From Vigna angularis (taxonomy: Eukaryota > Streptophyta > Magnoliopsida > Fabales > Fabaceae), in assembly GCF_016808095.1 (NCBI RefSeq), contig NC_068973.1, positions 26,392,077-26,456,076 on the forward strand: DNA of 64,000 nucleotides. The letters run 5' to 3'. This document shows positions 56,639 to 64,000 of this stretch, piece by piece (position 1 is the stretch's first letter; every line of letters begins with the position of its first letter). The notes below the pieces were generated by a model that searched no databases, was not told the DNA's origin, and was given only the letters and a program-made list of their open reading frames with translations. Position numbers and translations under genes: made by a program.

Positions 56639-58289
56639 GAAACAGCTTGAGACCATGGATATTTCTGACAACCAGTTGTCAGGGAACATTCCTGTGGAAA
56701 TAGGGGGGTGTTTGAGCTTGAAGTCGCTAACGATGGCAAGAAACAGATTCAATGGTTCGATCCCCACAAAAATTGGGAATTTAGCATCCCTTGAGACTTT
56801 GGATTTATCATTAAACAGTCTCACTGGTGCTATTCCTGAAAGTTTAGGACAGCTCGAGTATATACAGAAATTAAATTTGTCTTTCAACCATTTGGAAGGG
56901 GAGGTTCCTATGAAAGGTCTTTTTACGAACCTTACCAAATTTGATCTTCGAGGTAACAATCAACTCTGTAGCCTTAACAAGGAAATTGTCCAGAATTTTG
57001 GAGTACTCCTGTGTGCTGTTGGCAAAAAGAAAAGAAAGATTTTACTGCCTATCATTCTTGCAGTCGTTGGTGCTGTTGCTTTGTTCATTTCAACGCTCTT
57101 TCTATTTTGGACAATGACGTCAGGAGATAAGAAAAGAAAAGAAGGGAAAACTAGTGTGTCATCTGCCCCTCTTAAAGGGCTGCCTCAAAATATTTCTTAC
57201 GGCGATATTCTCACTGCCACAAACAACTTTGCAGCTGAAAACTTGATCGGAAAAGGAGGCTTTGGTTCTGTGTATAAGGGTGTGTTCAGGTTCAGCACTG
57301 GGGAAACCGCCACTCTTGCTGTCAAAGTCCTGGACCTGCAGCAAAGCAGAGCTTCCAAGAGTTTCGTTGCTGAGTGCGAAGCTTTGAAAAATGTCAGGCA
57401 TCGGAACCTAGTAAAGGTTATCACTTCTTGCTCCAGCCTTGATTATAAAGGAGAGGAATTTAAGGCCCTTGTCATGCAATTCATGCCCAATGGCAACTTG
57501 GACATGAAAATACACCCGGAAGATGAAGAGTCGGGATCTTTTCTAACCTTGATGCAAAGACTGAACATTGCCATTGATGTTGCTTGTGCTATGGAGTACT
57601 TGCACCATGGCTGCGACCCACCGATAGTTCATTGTGATCTGAAACCTGCCAATGTCCTTCTCGATGAAAATATGGTGGCACATATTGCAGATTTTGGATT
57701 AGCAAGGTTTCTCTCCCAAAATACATCAGAGAAGCAAAGCACTCTAGGGCTGAAAGGATCAATCGGCTACATTGCCCCAGGTACAAATTAATCGACTTTC
57801 CTTTTTCTCTTGCAGTTTCCTTTATTTGTTATATGTACATAACTAACATACGCTCATAAAATATGGGGATGATATGCTTCAGAATATGGTCAAGGAGGCA
57901 AGGCTTCAACTGAGGGCGATGTGTACAGCTTTGGGACTCTTCTGTTAGAGATGTTTACGGCCAAAAAACCAACTGATGAAATATTCAAAGAAGGATTGAG
58001 CGTAAGCACATTTTTGTCAGCCATGGATAAGAATGAAATGCTGAAAGTCGTTGATAGAAGGCTTATTGATGGTTATGGATATTGGAAACAAAGCTCAAGC
58101 AGTGAGGATTATAGCGATGAACTTAACGGAAAAACAGATTGGATGCATAATGCGGAGGAGTGCATAGCTGATGTGATAAGACTTGGGTTTTGTTGCATGG
58201 CTGATCAACCCAAAGAACGATGGAGCATGAGAGACGCCTCATCAAAATTGCAAACAATTAAGCACTCTATGCTGCCCTTTCAACTTTAG

Positions 58290-59238
58290 TCCTATGCCAA
58301 CTGCATGCGTCCTGCAATCTTTTAAAAGGAGAATAACCAGTGAAAAATGATGCACTTAACAAAATATAGATATTATAGATGTAGTATAAAAGAGGTATGA
58401 AAGATAAATAAGTAAATCAGTTTCGAAAATATAAGTGTTGCCTAAGTTCATTTTTCCTTCCTCTCAGTTATAGTGGAAACACTGGCTAAACGCAAAATTA
58501 AGTCGAATGACCATATGAATGTTTTCTTTTCTATTGGTAAAAGGAAAAGTGAACATCCTTGAGGTTACGACAAATCAACATGTAGCCTTTGATATGGTGA
58601 ACCTCTAGCCATCTCGCATTTCCCACTACAAAACATTGCAGCCTTTGATCTGGTGACCGAGCCAAATGAGATTCTTTTATGCAAACTACTGGGATTGTCC
58701 TGCATAATTTTAAAGGCTTGGCTACAAGTAGCCTAACAGAGGTTAAAATTGAAAACCAGCATTTCATCAAGCATTTATGAGTTATCCACTAATAAGATTA
58801 AGCACACAATGACTGCATGATTCTATACCAGATCTGGGGCAGTCACCAAGTTCAATATGTGCTCCTCACCCTGTCGGATACCTGCTACCATCATCCCTTG
58901 TTAAAAAATCTAAGCCATCTATCTAGACAGCACCATTTCACTGTACCCATTTCCACTGTACAAGATAAAGTGCATTTTGGCACAAAGGAAGGAAGCATAT
59001 TAATGTCACAACAGTACTATTAGACCACAAATTTTATACATACTATTGGATTCAAATACCAGCCTTGACCTGAATATGTGAAATTGGTTTCTTGATGTTT
59101 ATCCATGCCCAAACTTTTATTTGAGGTAAATTAAGGATCTTCTACGTAACAGGTTTTCCACTTAAAATTTATATTTCTTTCTTTGATTTCAAGTTGTCTA
59201 TACGATTGTCATTAACATGCTCTTCCATATAATCAACA

Positions 59239-59288
<50 letters not shown>

Positions 59289-59641
59289 GTATGATCTAAA
59301 TTAGGTATGTAATTATATACATATCATAATTATTTAATAACTTATATCATAATTATTTAATAACTTAATTATAAGGAATCAATTAGTTTAGTTACAAAAA
59401 AATAATATAGATTCTATCACACTCCCGTAGTCTAAGTGGAAGGTTTGTGCACTATTTTGTGTACTAATATTTTGTGCATAATATTGCACAAAATATTTTG
59501 TGCACAAAGAGAATATCTATCTCAATATATTTTGTGCACTAATATTGCACAAGATTATCAGGCAGATAAATGACACTAACATTATCATAATATACCAAAG
59601 TAGCTTGAAGGAAAGAGAGATTATGGAGCCAACAAGATCCT
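58290..59641. other. Intergenic DNA downstream of the receptor kinase
   Basis: It includes the probable 3' UTR of the kinase gene (to about 58450). A 79-codon minus-strand frame at 58531-58770 is unrecognised. A (TA)n run lies at 59241-59281, and short repeats of TTTTGTGCAC(TA) occur at 59450-59545. No gene can be supported. Confidence 0.45.
59241..59281. repeat. (TA)n microsatellite
   Basis: About 20 uninterrupted TA units. Confidence 0.95.
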
Positions 59642-60916
59642 TGATGAACAAATCTTCAATCCCTGAAAACGGAGTCAAAAACTTGTTAACCCTTGGCAAG
59701 TGTAATCGAATCGTATCAAGTAATAAACTTAGTAAGACCAAGTATCGTTCTCCCAAAGGACTCACGGCCTACACAGTTGTGTGATTCGTTGATTATCTAA
59801 AACTTGTGAACAAATTCTTATAGGATTAAATGCAAAATATTGAAAAGTAAATATGTATGCATGTATTGATCAATGGGCAAGAAGAAACAAAACACGTGAT
59901 TTGATTTATATGAATGAATATGTTGTTGGGGTTTATCAATTTCATCCTATCCACTATCTTGTATTTAGGAATTCATCATTCTTTTCATTAATGTTAATGC
60001 CACTTTCTAAATTACTTTAAACCCGATGTCTCGACGAAGAAAGCCAAATCATAATCACTAGTTTACAATGTCTTGTCTCCCTAGCAATTAATCATGCATT
60101 ATAGTGAACAGAAGCTTAAAGGCAACCAACCATCATACTCCTATGTCTAGGTTTGTAATATACTGTTGGGAGAGATTCCCCAGATCTAGATTTCCCCGTA
60201 TGTGTCCATATCGACAAAACCAATAATCATGACATCGAATGAGTTAAACAATGCATGCTTTGAGCAAGAGAGTTTCTAAGGATTTACATTGATTCCCCCA
60301 ACAACAAAATAAGTTTAGTTCACCATATTCATGGTAAAACTAGATGAAATACAATGGAAAAGTGAAGGATAGAACCCTAGAAAGTTGAGAAAGGAGCCTT
60401 AGCATCCAAAATCCTCTTCCAAGGGGTGAAAGAGTGCGTTTTTGCTTCGTCCCAGCCAAAGATACGAACCCTAGAACGTCCTAAAACTTATATATTATTC
60501 TAAAAAATACAGAAAATTAGGTCCAATCCCATAAAAGTGCCACTCAGCGGTACATACCGCTCAGCGGTAATAGCGCGTGACCAAATCTTCCCCTCAACGA
60601 CATTTCTCCCCTCAGCGGTGCCAACGGGTCTTTGAGAGTGCCGCTCAGCGGTAATTTGCGCTGAGCGGTACTTGCGATTTCTCTTCTTTTGCACTTTTTG
60701 TGTCCTTCTCTTATTCCATCTCTATCCCTTTTCACTTCTTTCATCAATTTCATCTCAAAACCTGCTAAAACAAGAAAATCAAGCATAAAACCTGTCTAAC
60801 TCTCTTATTTCCAACAATTCAACAAAATCATGAGTTCAAGCTAATTTCTAAGTCATAAAAGTTGTAATTGAAGTCAATTTTAAGTATAAAAATAACAGTT
60901 TTTCAACTGTTATCAC
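59642..60916 (-). repeat. Probable 3' LTR of the Athila-like element
   Basis: On the minus strand a purine-rich AGTTTGGGGTTG (60928-60917) precedes TGATAACAG at 60916, consistent with a polypurine tract and an LTR start. The lower boundary at about 59642 is a guess: no second LTR or TSD is available. A cluster of CCGCTCAGCGGTA-type words at 60543-60673 includes the palindrome ACCGCTCAGCGGT. Confidence 0.4.
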
Positions 60917-60928
60917 AACCCCAAACTT

Positions 60929-62159
60929 AGAACTTTGCTTGTCCTCAAGCAAATAAGATGTAACTCAATCTTCGACCAATCCATACAATGGTTCATCACA
61001 TTCAAAAATCCTTCTTTCAAGACAAGTAAATACTCAATTTAGCTCATCACCAAGACTTCAATCAAGATGTGCAGATGCTTTTAGTGTTCACTCAATCACA
61101 TAATATCCAACAAATGCTATTATCATGAATGATCAATCAACTAAGCAAAGATGTTCTAATGTGTTCATGGAATCTATCCTCACTAGATAAAGTGTTTCAC
61201 TCAAACACACAAGTGTATAGGAGATATTTACTTATTCACTTTACTATCACAATGTCACATGAATCAACTTTTCCTTTCATTTAACCATAATCAAAAACAC
61301 TTACAAGCAAGCATCATCACAAGGACTTTTCAATGGCTTATAATGTGGCTGGGCTAACAATAACAATTGGTTTTTCTGGATCACAAAACCCTTGAGTTAA
61401 GAAAATCATCTAAACACAACCATTCTTAATTATTCCCAACTTTCTTTTGCATTGAACTTTTCTTTTCTTTTTTTTCTTCTTTTCACATGCTTAACTTTTG
61501 GCTCAATGCTTTTTATTTTCCCTTTCTATTTTCTAACAACCCCAAACTTGAACATTTATCAATACCACAGAATATTTTCAACTTAACTCAAGGTAAAGCT
61601 TTTCAAATAGGGTTTTCTATCTTGTTCAAGATTACGGGTTCAAAGGATAGAACACACAGTGTTCTCTTTTGATTGGGATACAATCATACATTTGGCTAAT
61701 AAAAGGATTACCAACAAATGGCCTTGATCATATGATGCAAACAAACAAGTGATTCAATCATAGAAAACCTGGGCAAAGTCATTCATGCTTTCAAAGTAAT
61801 AACATTCAACAACAACTCTGAAGCTCAAAATCTCACATATAAGCTCATTCACATTCCACATGCACATCCTACTTAGCATCATAATCACAATCATAACATC
61901 TTGCATTTGTTCACAAGGCTTGTGAACCACCTGTATAAGCATATAATGTGCACATTCTCAACATCAATCAAGATCAAAACACATCAAGCATTACTTATCA
62001 CACAATAGTCACAAAAAAACCATCAAAACAGACAAGTTTTAAATTGAGTACATCAACCCTATTCTAAAAATACAGAAGCAAATAAGTTCAATATTACAAA
62101 ACACTAGGTTGCCTCCCAGTAAGCGCTTGTTTAACGTCACGAGCCTGACCCAAAATAGT
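60929..62159 (-). other. Athila-like element, non-coding 3' region
   Basis: This region lies between the integrase C-terminus and the probable LTR on the minus strand. It contains no intact frame. Athila elements often have an env-like ORF or a long spacer here. I see no env-like frame. Confidence 0.5.
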
Positions 62160-64000
62160 TCAAGGATTCGCCAACTTCATCACTGTGGATAATTGCTCTA
62201 CTTCTCCTCCTAAATAATGCTTGAGACGTTGACCATTCACCACCCAGCTTCTTTGTTGATCACTAGCAGCTGGATCAGCTAATTCAATTGCTCCATGTGG
62301 ACGCACATTCTTCACTATGAATGGCCCGGACCATTTTGACTTCAACTTTCTAGGAAACAGCTTCAATCTTGAATTGAACAATAGCATCTGTTGTCCTGGA
62401 TTGAAAATCTTCTTTATCAACTTCCTAACATGATAGAATTTTACCTTTTCTTCGTAGTTTCTAGATGAATGATATGCATGCAACCGCATCTCTTCAAGTT
62501 CCAACATTTGCCTTCTACGCTTATTTTGAGTTTCAGAAGGATCAAAATTCAGAAATTTAAGCGCCCATAAGGCTTTGTGCTCCATCTCCACTGGTAATTG
62601 ACATGCTTTCCCATAGACAAGCTGATAAGGTGATAAACCCATAGATGTCTTCATTGTAGTCCTGTATGCCCAGAGAGCATCATCAAGTTTATGTGACCAA
62701 TCCTTTCTTGACGTAACAATTGTTTTCTCCAATATATGTTTGATTTCTCTGTTAGGTACTTCAGCTTGCCCATTAGTTTGTGGATGATAAGGTGCAGCTA
62801 CCTTATGTCTCACACCATAATGTTTGAGTACCTTATGTAGCTGATAATTGCAAAAATGAGATCCTCCATCACTAATAAGTACTCTAGGAGTTTCAAAGCG
62901 TGCAAAGATTTGCTTCTTTAGAAATTTAATCACAGTGCTTGCATCATTTTTAGGACACGCCAATGCTTCTACCCATTTACTCACATAGTCTACTGCCACC
63001 AAAATGCATTCATTGTTGAAAGATGATGGAAATGGTCCTACAAAATCAATGCCCAAGCAATCAAAGATTTCAACTTCTAAAATGCCCTATAATGGCATTT
63101 CACGACGTCTTGAAATATTTCCAGTTCTTTGACACTTGTCACAATTCCTGGCATGATTATGAGCATCTTTAAATAAAGTAGGCCAATAAAAACCTAACTG
63201 GAGAACTTTTGCTGATGTTCTTTCTCCATTGAAATGTCCTCCACAAGGTGAATCATGGCAATGCCAGAGAATTCCTTCAGCTTCTTCATTTGTAACACAT
63301 CGCCTCAAAAGATTATCTACTCCAATTTTAAATAAATAAGGGTCATCCCAGATAAACTGCTTGGCATCATGCAAAAATTTCTTTCTTTGTTCCCAATTAA
63401 GATCTTTTGGAATTACCCCTACAGCTTTAAAATTTGCCATATCAGCAAACCACGGCCTCTTTTGAATATACATAAGTGTTTCATCCGAAAAAGATTCCCA
63501 AATTTCTATTTCTTTGCTAGTAACCTCAATATTAACTAGCCGGGATAAGTGATCACCAATCAAATTTTCACTCCCATTTTTATCACGGATTTCTACATCA
63601 AACTCTTGCAATAGCAACACCCATCGAATCAGACATGGTTTAGAATCTGGCTTTGTCAACAAATATTTTATAGCTGAATGATCTGTGTAGATAATCACCT
63701 TAGACCCTATGAGATAAGATCTAAATTTCTCTAAAGCATAAACTATGGCTAGAATCTCCTTCTCAGTGGTAGCATAATTTAACTAGGCATCATTCAACAC
63801 TTTGCTAGCATAATAGATAGTATGAAATACCTTCCCTTTTCTCTGACCAAGGACGGCTTCTATTGCATAATCACTAGCATCACACATTAATTGAAAATTT
63901 TGATTTCAATCTGGGGCTACAATCACTAGGGCCAAAATCAATTTGCTTTTCAATGTATCAAAAGCTTTCAAACATTCCTCATTCATCACAAGAGGTATAT
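62160..64000 (-). pseudogene. Athila-like Ty3/gypsy RNase H and integrase, cut by window edge
   Basis: Minus strand, one frame from 64000 down to a stop at 62160. The RT-RNase H junction reads LMCDASDYAIEAVLGQRKGK, then [20 protein letters not shown] and [11 protein letters not shown] (63800-63660). The HHCC domain is [12 protein letters not shown] and [13 protein letters not shown] (63290-63100). The integrase DDE core has GIDFVGPFPSS, LISDGGSHF and TNGQAEVPNREIK, and a C-terminal FNPGQQMLLFNSRLKLFP segment follows. In-frame stops at 63906-63908, 63783-63785 and 63087-63089 make it non-functional. RT and gag lie beyond the right edge. The motif set is that of Athila non-chromoviruses. Confidence 0.88.

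Larger units (their letters stand above)
50354..58289 (+). pseudogene. LRR receptor-like kinase (class XII, FLS2/EFR/Xa21-like), split by a copia insertion
   Basis: Coding parts are 50354-51800, 56644-57780 and 57883-58289. With the copia element and one TSD copy removed they form one open frame of 996 codons. The intron 57781-57882 is a GT...AG intron at a codon-internal site just after GYIAP, usual for this class. Order: signal peptide (1-23), LRR N-terminal cap (LLSFKSQVTDPKNALSGWS, then CTWYGVTCS), about twenty extracellular LRRs of the LxxLxLSxNxLxGxIP type, transmembrane helix near 615-640, and kinase with GKGGFGSVYKG (from ~685), HCDLKPANVLLD (~811) and DFGLAR. HCD instead of HRD makes it a non-RD kinase, typical of immune pattern receptors. 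The start at 50354 is chosen because the signal peptide follows at once. The insertion falls after residue 482, within the LRRs. Ligand unknown. Confidence 0.92.

Noticed and set aside
58531..58770. 79-codon minus-strand frame downstream of the receptor kinase.
   Set aside because: No domain, no clear promoter and no family that I recognise. It could be an exon of something else but cannot be supported.
59500..59784. 94-codon frame near the Athila-like LTR.
   Set aside because: It overlaps AT-rich short repeats and LTR-like sequence, with no coding character.

Overview
This window is nuclear DNA of a flowering plant, most likely a papilionoid legume of the Vigna/Phaseolus group. That placement is my inference from the very large Ogre-type element, the Tekay, Athila and Tork-type retroelements, the plant CACTA and hAT transposons, plant introns and a plant receptor kinase. 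Most of the 64 kb is transposable elements, many nested with readable target-site duplications (TSDs). Host genes are few.

Layout. 1-219: end of a CACTA element cut by the window edge. 398-1463: non-autonomous hAT-like element with a perfect 8-bp TSD. 2343-8684: degenerate autonomous CACTA (TNP2 plus Ulp1-like coding) that holds a truncated gypsy element and a second, oppositely oriented CACTA copy (6657-7873, TSD GCT) with a ~300-bp foldback inside. 9591-9932: an intact two-exon gene for an 81-aa secreted Pro/Gly-rich peptide. 10882-42319: an old Tekay-like Ty3/gypsy element (TSD ATTAG) with the RT core deleted. A young 22.3-kb Ogre-like element (15870-38176, TSD AGAGG) is inserted in its RNase H. 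42320-48000: remnants of hAT, SDH2 and copia, plus a MITE. 50354-58289: a class XII LRR receptor kinase gene split by a young copia element (51801-56638, TSD GAAAC, identical LTRs). 59600-64000: an Athila-like element on the minus strand that runs off the edge.

Most interesting. The Ogre element has gag and a decayed ORF1 but no recognisable protease, RT, RNase H or integrase. Where pol would be expected it carries, in antisense, an apparently intact gene of its own: a TATA-like site, a CT-rich leader, a 5'-UTR intron, and two coding exons for a 152-aa protein with a WUSCHEL-type (WOX) homeodomain. The element's LTRs differ by only about eight substitutions in 5.2 kb, so a pol-less element with a developmental-regulator-like gene moved recently, presumably using enzymes supplied in trans.

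How the genes relate. There are no operons. The host genes are the secreted-peptide gene and the disrupted receptor kinase; everything else is transposon-encoded or a transposon-captured fragment. The receptor-kinase reading frame is otherwise clean, so the copia insertion looks like a recent knockout allele that may be polymorphic.
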